Source: a virus. Taken from it: a DNA stretch of 60,551 nucleotides. Each line of letters opens with the position of its first letter. Position 1 is the first letter of the stretch. The translations under genes and the position numbers were made by a program. The stretch covers positions 1 to 60,551 of IMG/VR virus record IMGVR_UViG_3300036818_000059; one strand, 5' to 3'. Below are positions 1-6,685 of the stretch, piece by piece. A model generated the notes under the pieces. The model saw only the letters and a program-made list of their open reading frames with translations. It made no database searches and was not told the origin of the DNA.

Positions 1-237
1 CCACTCCACGGGCGAGTCCTCGGTGACCGGCTTGTCGGCGTCGAACCCGAAGATCCGGCACATCTGCTGGCCGGTCGGCACGTCGACGCCTTCGTCCCAG
101 CGGAACACGCGCACCACGAAGGGGTCGGCGTTCTCGTCGTACATGCGGACGAACTGGCCGGGACGGATGTGGATGGCCAGACGGTTGCGCCCGTGCTTCT
201 CCAGCAGGCCCAGGCGGCTCACGGTCGTGGTGCTCAT
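1..237 (-). CDS. Hypothetical phage protein, 3' end cut by window edge
   Basis: Seventy-nine codons are present from an ATG at 237 with a GGAGGA ribosome site about six bases upstream; the gene runs off position 1. It begins MSTTTVSRLGLLEKHGRN and contains GQFVRMYDENADPFVVRVF, suggesting a small soluble beta-rich protein. I do not recognise the family. The reading frame ends exactly at base 1. The partial frame at the other edge (60476-60551) would continue it naturally if one base were dropped at the join. Confidence 0.6.
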   Translation of the reverse strand, partial: MSTTTVSRLGLLEKHGRNRLAIHIRPGQFVRMYDENADPFVVRVFRWDEGVDVPTGQQMCRIFGFDADKPVTEDSPVEW

Positions 238-348
238 GTGTCCTCCAAGGACGCAGGGGCGGGCGGGTGGTGGGTCAGCGGTTCGGGACTCGTCAGGCCG
301 GTCACAATCCCGGCGACCGCTCACGCGGTTTCGTCCAGGCGGGTGGGG

Positions 349-576
349 TCAGAGCGCACAGCCCGAGCAGAGCGGGAACACGTCGAACTTGGGGCCGTCC
401 GGCGTCTGGATCAGGAACGGCAGCGCCTCACCGCAGATCTCGCAGTGCCGCTGCACGAAGGCGAAGCCGGTGGCGTGCCGGGTCACAACGCCGAGTTCGA
501 GACCGGACAGGATCATCGGCGCGGGCAGCTCGTCGACCTCGTGGGCCATCAGTGCGGTGGTGGTTGCGGTGGTCAT
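349..576 (-). CDS. Small zinc-ribbon protein, 75 aa
   Basis: ATG at 576 is preceded by AAGGAG. The C-terminal half carries HCEICG and, about 20 residues later, CSGC, a four-cysteine arrangement typical of a zinc ribbon. The N-terminus (MTTATTTALMAHEVDELP) is low complexity. It lies in the leftward run of tiny early genes ahead of the left edge. A nucleic-acid or protein-binding role is inference; no enzymatic motif is visible. Confidence 0.6.
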   Translation of the reverse strand: MTTATTTALMAHEVDELPAPMILSGLELGVVTRHATGFAFVQRHCEICGEALPFLIQTPDGPKFDVFPLCSGCAL

Positions 577-653
577 CTCGGGCTCCTTGGCTGTCGGTAC
601 TCATCGGCCGGGTCTCGATCCCCGGGACGCCTCGCGGCGTTTCGTCCAGTGGT

Positions 654-812
654 TCAGCGGTCGTAGTCGGTGGGTTCGTCGTCGCGCGGGTCGGGCTCGC
701 GGTCCGCGCGGGCGGTGCGCTCGGCGAAGTCGGCGGCACGGATGCGCCGGCGGATCGCGGCCGCCGAGTCGGCGGGGGCGATGGCCTGGCGCCACTCCGC
801 GTTCGCGGACAT
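654..812 (-). CDS. Hypothetical charged protein, 52 aa
   Basis: The ATG at 812 overlaps the stop codon of the upstream 33-codon gene by one base (TGATG), so the two are probably translationally coupled. The product is rich in Arg, Ala and Asp (AIRRRIRAADFAERTARADR), with a predicted helical middle and an acidic tail. The open frame extends upstream to 974, but that part runs across the upstream gene and promoter region and is not credible. Function unknown. Confidence 0.5.
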   Translation of the reverse strand: MSANAEWRQAIAPADSAAAIRRRIRAADFAERTARADREPDPRDDEPTDYDR

Positions 813-913
813 CAGCGGCAGACGCACTTGTGGGTCAGCAGTCCGCACGACGGACAACGCTCGATCGGCTCGGCGATGTGGGCGGTCATCTTGGCCAGTG
901 TGGTGACGCTCAT
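812..913 (-). CDS. 33-aa zinc-knuckle miniprotein
   Basis: ATG at 913 has a good ribosome site (GAGGAAG). The peptide MSVTTLAKMTAHIAEPIE is followed by CPSCG and a terminal KCVCR, giving two CxxC/CxC cysteine pairs, a minimal zinc-binding fold. It is the first gene of this leftward run and lies directly behind the palindromic regulatory region at 936-956. Very short genes of this type are common in actinophage early regions; the function is unknown. Confidence 0.55.
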   Translation of the reverse strand: MSVTTLAKMTAHIAEPIERCPSCGLLTHKCVCR

Positions 914-1025
914 CGAGACTTCCTCTCGTTCTGTCTATGCCACATAGTGTGGCATAGTGAGTTGGCCACGTCAAGTGGCTTCATTGGTGGGCCATCTTGT
1001 GAGGCAAAGCCGGACGTGACACCAT
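914..1025. promoter_or_regulatory. Divergent regulatory region with 9-bp inverted repeat
   Basis: A perfect palindrome, TATGCCACA-TAG-TGTGGCATA (936-956), lies between the leftward gene at 913 and the rightward gene at 1026. Related half sites follow: GCCAC/GTGGC at 965-979 and ATGTGGCCAT around 1024. A TTGACG on the minus strand (about 968-973) could be the leftward -35 box, which would put the palindrome over the core promoter. The small rightward helix-turn-helix-like protein is the obvious candidate ligand; that pairing is inference. Confidence 0.5.
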
Positions 1026-1220
1026 GTGGCCATGACGCTGGAGGAGGCCGCGCGCGCATACCGTCGCGCCGAGAAGGTGCTTGAGGAGCGTCGAGCCGAC
1101 CTCGCGGCCGCGATCGTCGAGGCAGCCGCCTCCGGTCGCCCCCAGGTGGAGATCGTCAGGATCAGCGGGTATGCCCGCGAGCACGTGCGCCGCATCGTCC
1201 GCGCAGCCGAGTCCGACTGA
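1026..1220 (+). CDS. Small helix-turn-helix-like protein, 64 aa
   Basis: This is the only rightward gene in the first 11.9 kb. Translation can start at GTG 1026 or at ATG 1032 (MTLEEAARAYRRAEKVLEER). The N-terminal half is a charged helix. The C-terminal half (VEIVRISGYAREHVRRIVRA) has the spacing of a helix-turn-helix with a resistant 'GYAREHVRRI' recognition helix. A local regulator binding the adjacent palindromes is plausible. No dimerisation domain beyond the first helix is evident. Confidence 0.55.
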   Translation: MAMTLEEAARAYRRAEKVLEERRADLAAAIVEAAASGRPQVEIVRISGYAREHVRRIVRAAESD

Positions 1221-1222
1221 CC

Positions 1223-1630
1223 TCACGCCGCACGCTCCGTCGCCTCAACGACGAGCCACAGCCGCCGCACGCGGAAGAACGAGCCGTGGCGCAGGTGGAG
1301 CACCGGCATCAGTTCGGTAACCCACGCCGCCGTGTCGTCGGGCACGACGCGCGCATCGACAAGGCCATCGACTGCTGGCTTCTGCGTGGCCGTGAGGTTG
1401 CTCGCGTCGCGGCGGATGGAGTCTCCAGGCGCGTAGTGCAGCTGGACCGTGATGTGATCCTGCGGCGGGATGCGGGCCTCCTTCGCTCGCCATGCCACTC
1501 CGGTGCGGATCGTGGCCACGTGACCCGCCTTGATGCGCCAGTGCAGCCGGTCGTTCGCGGACAGCGGCTGGAGCTTGCCCGTGGTTCCCGGCACGACGAG
1601 CGGGACGTCCAGTTCCCAGCGGGCGGTCAC
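1223..1630 (-). CDS. RusA-like Holliday junction resolvase
   Basis: Endonuclease of the RusA family, expected to cut branched replication or recombination intermediates before packaging. The 135-aa product starts at GTG 1630, which overlaps the upstream stop by four bases (GTGA). Family features seen are the N-terminal PLSANDRLHWRIKA segment, the metal-ligand region RRDASNL, and KPAVDGLVDARVVPDD with the catalytic acidic residues. Length and neighbours (replication genes) fit. The open frame upstream of 1630 belongs to the next gene. Confidence 0.85.
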   Translation of the reverse strand: MTARWELDVPLVVPGTTGKLQPLSANDRLHWRIKAGHVATIRTGVAWRAKEARIPPQDHITVQLHYAPGDSIRRDASNLTATQKPAVDGLVDARVVPDDTAAWVTELMPVLHLRHGSFFRVRRLWLVVEATERAA

Positions 1631-1956
1631 TTGGACCACCTCTCGGCCGCCGCCGCGCGCTGCTCCTCGGTCATCTCTGGACTGCGCCACAGGCCGTCCC
1701 GCAGTTCCATGCCGTCGATGCCGGTCGGGTCGATGCAGGCGAAGCCGCGGCGGTGGCGATCGAACAGGCCAGCCGTCGCGAAGGTCCGGTGACAGTTGGG
1801 CGCCGTGCAGTGCGCCCGGCTGCTACCGGTCCATCGGGCGTCACAGCCCGAGCAGGTCGCGGTCTGAGTTCGCCGCTGCGGCTCGCTGGCCGGCTGGACA
1901 TCCGCTGACACCAGGGAGGCGGCGTTCGTGTCCTGGGCGCTCTCCTGGGCGGTCAT
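1627..1956 (-). CDS. Zinc-finger phage protein, 109 aa
   Basis: ATG at 1956 overlaps the end of the helicase-loader gene by four bases. The core has CSGCDARW, then HC..PNCHRTF and LFDRHRRGFAC: an FxxC/CH...H arrangement found in many actinophage replication clusters, probably zinc-binding. The C-terminus is WRSPEMTEEQRAAAAERWSK. It sits between DnaC-like and RusA-like genes, so a role in replication or recombination is likely but not shown. Confidence 0.65.
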   Translation of the reverse strand: MTAQESAQDTNAASLVSADVQPASEPQRRTQTATCSGCDARWTGSSRAHCTAPNCHRTFATAGLFDRHRRGFACIDPTGIDGMELRDGLWRSPEMTEEQRAAAAERWSK

Positions 1957-2612
1957 GCGGCACCACGAGACCTGCGCCGGTCGTCGCCCTTGAGCGTGAC
2001 GCGCTGGCACATCTCGACCAGCCTTGAGGCGACCCGCTCGCCGATCTCCTCGCGGAGCGACTTCACCGCCACGTTGCTCGTGATGATCGTCGGCAGCCGG
2101 TGCTCGTAGCGGTGGTTGATCAGCCGGTAGTTGACCTCCTCGGTCCACTCCGACGCCTTGGCCGCGCCGAGGTCGTCCAGCAGCAGCAAGCGGGCGCCGG
2201 CGAACCGCTCGAACTCCAGTTCGCTGTCCACCTTGGGCCGCGGCCGTAGGCAGGCGTACACGTCGGCTGCGGTGGTGGCCAGCCACGAGCAGTGCAAGCC
2301 GCTCACCGCGATCGCGCGGATGGCGCCGTAAGCCTGGTGCGTCTTGCCGGTCCCGGTCGGCCCGAGCAGTAGCAGCGACGGACCCTGCGTGACTGCGGGG
2401 ACGAAGCCACGCATCCTCTCCACCGTCTCGTCAGCCAGCGCACGCACCCACCTGGCAACTTCCGGGTTGTCCACGTTGGCATCCGCGTAGCGGGTCGGGA
2501 TGTCCTTCGCGCATCTCGCGGCACCACGCTCGATGGCCTCCGCGAGGTCGTGCCGGTCCAGGCCGCGGTCCGGGTAGGCGGCGGCGAGGTCGATCAGCTT
2601 CGGGTCAGTCAT
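1953..2612 (-). CDS. DnaC-like helicase loader ATPase
   Basis: AAA+ ATPase of the DnaC/IstB type, 219 aa, expected to load the host replicative helicase at the phage origin. Walker A GPTGTGKT is at residues 83-90 and Walker B LLLLDD at 141-146. A sensor region TIITSNV follows. It lies directly downstream of the initiator-like gene that carries iterons, as in lambda O/P-type modules. No replicative helicase gene is visible, so host DnaB would be used. Confidence 0.85.
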   Translation of the reverse strand: MTDPKLIDLAAAYPDRGLDRHDLAEAIERGAARCAKDIPTRYADANVDNPEVARWVRALADETVERMRGFVPAVTQGPSLLLLGPTGTGKTHQAYGAIRAIAVSGLHCSWLATTAADVYACLRPRPKVDSELEFERFAGARLLLLDDLGAAKASEWTEEVNYRLINHRYEHRLPTIITSNVAVKSLREEIGERVASRLVEMCQRVTLKGDDRRRSRGAA

Positions 2613-2614
2613 GG

Positions 2615-3562
2615 CTACAGGTCCTCGTCGTAGGCGTTCGCGTCAGTGGGGTTGCGGTAGGGCTGGTAGTCGCCTGCGGCGCGAGCCTGGACCACGGCGG
2701 ATTCCCAGCAGTCGCCCTTGAGCCAGCGTTCGGCGTCCTTGCGGAACTTCGGGTCTGGCGTCGCGGCGACGTACGGGCCGACAGCTCGGGCGATCAAGGC
2801 TGGATCGGCGCGCTTGATGGCCCTGGCCCACTCGCCTGCCGCTGTCCTCTTGGCGCCCTTGCGGCCGTAGGCGATCCAGAACGCCTCGAAGTCGGGGGTG
2901 TAGGCGGTCCTCGCGCGCTCCGCTGCCGTAGGCAGCGGGTGGCAGTTCAATGGCAGTTCTTCTAATGGCAGTTCAATGGCAGTTCTAGGGCTGCGACCAG
3001 CAGGTGTGACGCAGTCGACTGCGTCACGAACGCCGTCCGACGGCGTCACATGACGCTCTCCCACGGCGTCACTGACGCTCTCCCACGGCGTCACATCTCC
3101 ATTGGTGACGCCGTCCGACGGCGTCACATGACGCTCTCCCACGGCGTCACCGCTGATCTGTGTGACGCCGTGGGAGAGCGTCACCGCGCGGTTCTTGCGG
3201 AGCTTCGCCATCCGCTCCCGCGTCCCCTGACGCTTACGCTCCCGCCGGCCCACAGGGTCCTCGGCAGACTCCCGGCTGCGATCCATGATGAGCGCCCACA
3301 CCTCGCAGCCCGTCCCACCGAAGCGCCCTTCTGACTGGATCAGCCCGGCCGCGGCGAGCCGACCCAGGGCAGCGGAGACGGTCTTGTCGTCCAGCAGCGT
3401 GGCGTCCGCCAGTGTCGGCACCGACGGGCGCGCGCGGCCATCCTTGCCAGCCCACGTGGCCAACGCGAGCAGCACGTGGTGCGCGGTCGAGTCCGGCTTC
3501 CCGTCGGCACGTCGCACGACGGGAGCCGTCCTCGCCCACCGGATGGAGGCGAACGCGGTCAC
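2615..3562 (-). CDS. Replication initiator-like protein with internal iterons
   Basis: 315 aa. The N-terminus (residues 1-100) is a winged-helix DNA-binding region: SVPTLADATLLDDKTVSAAL, then LAAAGLIQ. The C-terminus has FEAFWIAYGRKGAKRTAAGEW and RWLKGDCWE, a pattern seen in phage initiators and DnaD-like proteins. The middle is a low-complexity linker (repeated VTPSDGV and AVGERHVTP) because its DNA is made of palindromic repeats. Lambda O has the same arrangement, with the origin inside the initiator gene. It is followed at once by the helicase loader. Confidence 0.8.
   Translation of the reverse strand: MTAFASIRWARTAPVVRRADGKPDSTAHHVLLALATWAGKDGRARPSVPTLADATLLDDKTVSAALGRLAAAGLIQSEGRFGGTGCEVWALIMDRSRESAEDPVGRRERKRQGTRERMAKLRKNRAVTLSHGVTQISGDAVGERHVTPSDGVTNGDVTPWESVSDAVGERHVTPSDGVRDAVDCVTPAGRSPRTAIELPLEELPLNCHPLPTAAERARTAYTPDFEAFWIAYGRKGAKRTAAGEWARAIKRADPALIARAVGPYVAATPDPKFRKDAERWLKGDCWESAVVQARAAGDYQPYRNPTDANAYDEDL
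3006..3184. repeat. Seven palindromic iterons, candidate origin of replication
   Basis: Seven 22-23-bp units of form GTGACGC..GCGTCAC lie at 3006-3027, 3028-3049, 3050-3072, 3073-3094, 3105-3127, 3128-3150 and 3162-3184. The first is a perfect 22-bp palindrome and the fifth a perfect 23-bp palindrome. Units 3, 4 and 6 share the core GACGCTCTCCCACGGCGTCA, and unit 7 is that core inverted. Two 10-11-bp spacers separate pairs. Position inside the initiator gene, just upstream of the loader, strongly suggests initiator binding sites. Confidence 0.8.
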
Positions 3563-3816
3563 GCAGCCGATCCCTTCTGCTGCTTGTGCTGGTTGGGTCG
3601 GAGTCCCAGCCGGTCGCGTATCCGCGCGACGGTGTAGGTGCTCCAGCGGGTGTGGGTGGCGATCTCGACGTCGGTCCAGCCCATGCCGTGCAGCCGGACC
3701 AACAGCCGATCACCGTCGATCGGCAGCAGTGCCTCCGCGGGGATCTCGCCGGCCAGCGCCTCGCAGTAGCGCGTCCAGTGCACCGAGGGCGCCAGCGGTG
3801 GCGGGACGGCTCTCAC
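3559..3816 (-). CDS. Helix-turn-helix protein, 85 aa
   Basis: Starts at GTG 3816, overlapping the upstream stop by four bases; the in-frame extension to 4158 crosses other genes. The C-terminal half LHGMGWTDVEIATHTRWSTY followed by TVARIRDRLGL is a clear helix-turn-helix of the resolvase/sigma-region-4 kind. Residues 1-40 (HWTRYCEALAGEIPAEALLP) look like a small helical cap. It is likely a DNA-binding accessory protein of the replication operon; the target is unknown. Confidence 0.65.
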   Translation of the reverse strand: MRAVPPPLAPSVHWTRYCEALAGEIPAEALLPIDGDRLLVRLHGMGWTDVEIATHTRWSTYTVARIRDRLGLRPNQHKQQKGSAA

Positions 3817-4121
3817 GCGGCACCGTCCGCGAGCATCTCCCCGCCCAGCACCCGCCGGACCTGGTCCAGCACGTCCGGCCCTGCCTCGGCGACCAGCGCC
3901 AGTGCCAATTGCTGTCGGCGCCACAGCTCGGACTGCGACGGCCGGGCCACCCACCCGGCATCCTGCGACGTCAAATGCCAATGACCGCAGTCGGGACACT
4001 GATACGAGTGGTGCTCCATGCGGCGGCCGCCGGGCCGTGGTCGGCTCCAGATGTCCTTGAGTGCCGCGTCGGCCAGTGCCTTGGTAGGCCACGATTCCTT
4101 GCCGTAGGGGCAGGTCTTCAC
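3813..4121 (-). CDS. Zinc-ribbon phage protein, 102 aa
   Basis: ATG at 4121 overlaps the HNH gene stop by four bases. It starts MKTCPYGKESWPTKALAD and continues with HSYQCPDCGHWHLTS, combining a first Cys with a CPDCGHWH ribbon; the two elements recur together in actinophage proteins. The C-terminal 50 residues are helical (ELWRRQQLALALVAEAG). Function unknown. Confidence 0.65.
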   Translation of the reverse strand: MKTCPYGKESWPTKALADAALKDIWSRPRPGGRRMEHHSYQCPDCGHWHLTSQDAGWVARPSQSELWRRQQLALALVAEAGPDVLDQVRRVLGGEMLADGAA

Positions 4122-4561
4122 GCCGCCTCACCGACGTCCACATAGCCGCCCTCGTCATCGAGCAGAACCCAGCCGGGAAACCGCCACAACTGGACGCGGC
4201 TCGGGTCGGCCCTCTGTCGCACCAGCCATCCGATCAACTGTGCGCCGTCTCGGTTCGACTCGATGTTCGAGTGGCACTCGCGGCAGAGAAGCACCAGGTT
4301 GCTCGGCCTGTTGGTAGCGGGGTCGCTCGTTCCACCCATTGCGCGCGGTCGACGATGGTGGATGTCCATCGGCCCGTCGTCGCGCCTGCACAGTTCGCAA
4401 CGGTTGCCGGCGCGAGCACGCACGATGTCTCGCACCGAGCGGGTCGGCCCGGTGTCGCGGCGCTTGGCCTTGATCGGCCCACTGGATGGCAGGCGCGAGG
4501 TGCGCTCCAGCGGAGTAGTGGTGTGCAGTGGAGTGCGCCGGTTGAGACGCGAACGCTTCAC
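4118..4561 (-). CDS. HNH endonuclease
   Basis: 147 aa from GTG 4561, which has a GGGAGGG ribosome site about six bases upstream; the frame further upstream is not supported. A zinc-bound HNH fold is visible: CELCRRDDG, the catalytic HH in MDIHHRRPRAMGG, and LVLLCRECHSNIE. The basic N-terminus (KRSRLNRRTPL) may contact DNA. It lies among replication genes, so it may be a homing-type or recombination nuclease rather than the packaging-associated HNH at 47.3 kb. Confidence 0.8.
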   Translation of the reverse strand: MKRSRLNRRTPLHTTTPLERTSRLPSSGPIKAKRRDTGPTRSVRDIVRARAGNRCELCRRDDGPMDIHHRRPRAMGGTSDPATNRPSNLVLLCRECHSNIESNRDGAQLIGWLVRQRADPSRVQLWRFPGWVLLDDEGGYVDVGEAA

Positions 4562-4572
4562 GGTGCCCTCCC

Positions 4573-4692
4573 TCAGCAGATGTGGCCGCACTGGGTGCAG
4601 CGCCACACCCAGCTGTCCTTGACGCAATAGCAGCCACCAGGGCACTTCGCGGCGTGGATGCGAGCCGAGACGCGGCGCCACATGCGGCTCAT
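4573..4692 (-). CDS. Cys-rich miniprotein, 39 aa
   Basis: ATG at 4692 overlaps the preceding stop by four bases; a second ATG at 4683 is possible. The peptide has a basic start (MSRMWRRVSARIHA) and then CPGGCYC and WRCTQCGHIC, so six cysteines with CxxxCxC and CxxC spacing, probably zinc-binding. Too short for most gene finders, but the overlap on its 5' side and the ribosome site of the next gene just after it fit a real gene. Confidence 0.5.
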   Translation of the reverse strand: MSRMWRRVSARIHAAKCPGGCYCVKDSWVWRCTQCGHIC

Positions 4693-4841
4693 GGCGTCCC
4701 TCTTCGGTGCCAGATGACGTCGATCTCGTAGGCCTGCTGGTCCCGCTCGGTCCACTCCGGTCCGCGCGTCACGGCGTAGACCAGAGCCCAGAACAGGGCC
4801 CGCCTGAGACTGCGGCGCCGGTTGCCGCCTGGCTTGCTCAT
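4689..4841 (-). CDS. Hypothetical basic protein, 50 aa
   Basis: ATG at 4841 overlaps the DUF5131 gene stop by four bases, giving a coupled chain of three genes. The sequence MSKPGGNRRRSLRRALFW is followed by ALVYAVTRGPEWTERDQQ. The short apolar stretch ALFWALVYAV next to a basic segment could be an amphipathic membrane-associating helix. No known family recognised. Confidence 0.5.
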   Translation of the reverse strand: MSKPGGNRRRSLRRALFWALVYAVTRGPEWTERDQQAYEIDVIWHRRGTP

Positions 4842-5737
4842 GCCGACGCCACCGCCGGATACTCCGTCCACTCGCGCCCGTCCAGCTCGCGACCGCCAGC
4901 CTTGGGCGTGCGACCGCCAACCTGCTTGAACAGGAATGGGACGCCCGACTTCTGGCACTCGTCACGGATCTCCCGGACCCAGCGAAGGTCAACGGGCCGA
5001 GCGCCGTCTCCTGACTCGCCGCCAGCGATGACCCAGTGGACACCTGGATCTACGGCGAGCAGCGCATGCGTCGGACCGCACGCATGGCCAGGCCAAGTTC
5101 CGCCGCATTGACTGCACCGCGCGGGCCTCAGGTACGGCACTAGGTCCAGCGCGCCCAGTAGCGGTTCGCAAGACAGGAACCGCACCCGTGCTGGAGTGTT
5201 CAGCAGCGCTGGGATGCGGATGTCCGCCCACGACTGGTTCTCGACGCTGACACCCAGCCACACGTTGGGAAGCGGCCAACTGGCGATGTCGCGCGAGGAG
5301 ATCCCGTCTCGGACCTGCACACGGTCGGCGACCATCTCGACGAAGGAAGCCCGCGACAGCAGGTTCCGCATCCTCGCGTGGCGTTTGGTGAGCACCTGGA
5401 ACGTGTGCTGGTTGGCCACGGCCATCACCGCGAACACGTCCGCGATGAACTCGTCGGTCACCTTGTCGTGGAACAGGTCGGACATGGAGTTGACGAACAC
5501 CTTGCGCGGCTTGCGCCAGTGCAGCGGCGCGTCCAGCGACCCCGGGTGCACGGCGACACCGAAGCCCGGCCCGCTGGTGCGCGGGTCGCCGTCCGTCTGG
5601 TACTTCGGCGACCCCATCGCCTTGAGCCGCTTGGCGAGCGTCATGGCATAGCAGTGGTCGCAGCCAGTAGAGACTCGGTCGCAGCCGGTGGTGGGATTCC
5701 AGGTGTCCGTGGCCCACTCAATCGTTGTCTTGCCCAT
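4838..5737 (-). CDS. DUF5131 (phage Gp37/Gp68) family protein
   Basis: 299 aa from ATG 5737 (GGAGG upstream). It begins IEWATDTWNPTTGCDRVSTG followed by CDHCYA, the three-cysteine cluster that defines this family and resembles a radical-SAM iron-sulfur motif. Further landmarks are VNSMSDLFHD, TFQVLTKRH, VWLGVSVENQ, FLSCEPLLG, WVIAGGESG and VPFLFKQVG. A CSQCGG...HACG zinc insertion sits near residue 215. The family is widespread in phages and of unproven function; an oxidoreductive modification enzyme is a reasonable guess. Confidence 0.85.
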   Translation of the reverse strand: MGKTTIEWATDTWNPTTGCDRVSTGCDHCYAMTLAKRLKAMGSPKYQTDGDPRTSGPGFGVAVHPGSLDAPLHWRKPRKVFVNSMSDLFHDKVTDEFIADVFAVMAVANQHTFQVLTKRHARMRNLLSRASFVEMVADRVQVRDGISSRDIASWPLPNVWLGVSVENQSWADIRIPALLNTPARVRFLSCEPLLGALDLVPYLRPARCSQCGGTWPGHACGPTHALLAVDPGVHWVIAGGESGDGARPVDLRWVREIRDECQKSGVPFLFKQVGGRTPKAGGRELDGREWTEYPAVASA

Positions 5738-6162
5738 CAGGCGGTCCTCCGTAGCATCGCGCCACACGTGGTCAGCAGAGCGGCGACGTTGCGCGACCAT
5801 TGCTCGTCGTCCTCAATAGACGCGATGACAGCGCGGTACATCTCCTCGTCGTCGGCCAGGCGAGCGCCGACCAGGCGACCGGCCCATACGACAGCGGGCG
5901 GCGTCGAGTCGGCGTCGGTGACCTCCTCGCTTCCCTCGCGCTGCCACGCGATGCCGACCGGCTTACCTTCGGGGTCGATCCCGCACTGGGAGATCGTCGA
6001 GTCGATCCACGCCAGCATCACCTGCGGGATGACCTCGAAGCCATAGACCTCGCCGAGCCGCTGAATCGCCTGCCCGGCGGGCTCGTAATCCATGTCCCGC
6101 GCCTTAGTCAGCGCGAAGGCCGCCAGCTTCCACCAGCGCGGCAACTCCTGCTTTTCGCTCAT
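5737..6162 (-). CDS. Hypothetical helical protein, 141 aa
   Basis: ATG 6162 overlaps the upstream stop by four bases and has a GAGAGGA-like site. The protein begins MSEKQELPRWWKLAAFALTK, then EPAGQAIQRLGEVYGFEVIP and a segment ADDEEMYRAVIASIEDDEQW. It looks all-helical and soluble, without cysteines forming a metal site. The stop overlaps the DUF5131 start by one base, so the two are likely co-translated. Function unknown. Confidence 0.6.
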   Translation of the reverse strand: MSEKQELPRWWKLAAFALTKARDMDYEPAGQAIQRLGEVYGFEVIPQVMLAWIDSTISQCGIDPEGKPVGIAWQREGSEEVTDADSTPPAVVWAGRLVGARLADDEEMYRAVIASIEDDEQWSRNVAALLTTCGAMLRRTA

Positions 6163-6515
6163 CCGCCCTGTCCTCTCTCGCCCGCATACATGGCCCGGAT
6201 GGACGCGCCCACCGACTGCCACGCGCGCAGTTCCGCTTCAAGCGCGCGGGCCTGTCGCTCTGCGAACTTGAAGGCAATCTCGGTCACGTCGCGCGACTGC
6301 CGCAGTTTGTCCGTCTGAATGGCCGCCGCATACCGCTTCTCGTGTGCCGGTCCCTTGTGGTCCATGTAGGCGTGCGCGAACGCCAGGTCGAGCGCGCGGT
6401 CCGCGTCCCGGAACTTCGCCTCCGCGTTGGTTGTCGCGATCACGCCAGCGTGGATGCGGCGGGCACACTCCTGGATGGACTTCTCGATGTCGACCGGGTT
6501 CAGCACGTCGTTCAC
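6159..6515 (-). CDS. Hypothetical coiled protein, 118 aa
   Basis: GTG 6515 overlaps the stop of the upstream 57-aa gene by four bases. The product has long charged helices: PVDIEKSIQECARRIHAG, NAEAKFRDADRALDLAFAHA and EIAFKFAERQARALEAELRA, ending with WQSVGASIRAMYAG. The pattern is like small phage proteins found beside single-strand annealing genes, which could be binding partners; that is inference. Confidence 0.6.
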   Translation of the reverse strand: MNDVLNPVDIEKSIQECARRIHAGVIATTNAEAKFRDADRALDLAFAHAYMDHKGPAHEKRYAAAIQTDKLRQSRDVTEIAFKFAERQARALEAELRAWQSVGASIRAMYAGERGQGG

Positions 6516-6685
6516 CTGCCACCCCGATCCGCGGAGTCCATCAGCCGCCACCCCTTGCAGTGCGGGCAGGGCATCACCACGGTCACGTCGGAACCCAGGA
6601 AGTGCGCGAGGACTTCGCCGTCCGTGCAGACGTCGCACGCCTCAGTGGTCGAGGCGACGACGGCGGGGAGCAGTGCGACGTTCAC
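6512..6685 (-). CDS. Zinc-ribbon miniprotein, 57 aa
   Basis: GTG 6685 and the stop both form 4-nt overlaps with neighbours, which is good evidence for a real gene. Residues ACDVCTDG and MPCPHCKGW provide two CxxC pairs about 20 residues apart, a classic zinc ribbon, ending RLMDSADRGGR. It is coupled between the annealing-protein candidate and the coiled protein. Function unknown. Confidence 0.6.
   Translation of the reverse strand: MNVALLPAVVASTTEACDVCTDGEVLAHFLGSDVTVVMPCPHCKGWRLMDSADRGGR

Noticed and set aside
23-1084. 353-codon rightward gene
   Set aside because: Antisense to several small leftward genes with good ribosome sites, and composed of low-complexity Arg/Ser/Pro sequence.
3006-3184. 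CRISPR array
   Set aside because: Units are palindromic, mostly contiguous and lie inside a coding frame; spacers are absent or only 10-11 bp, and no cas genes are nearby.
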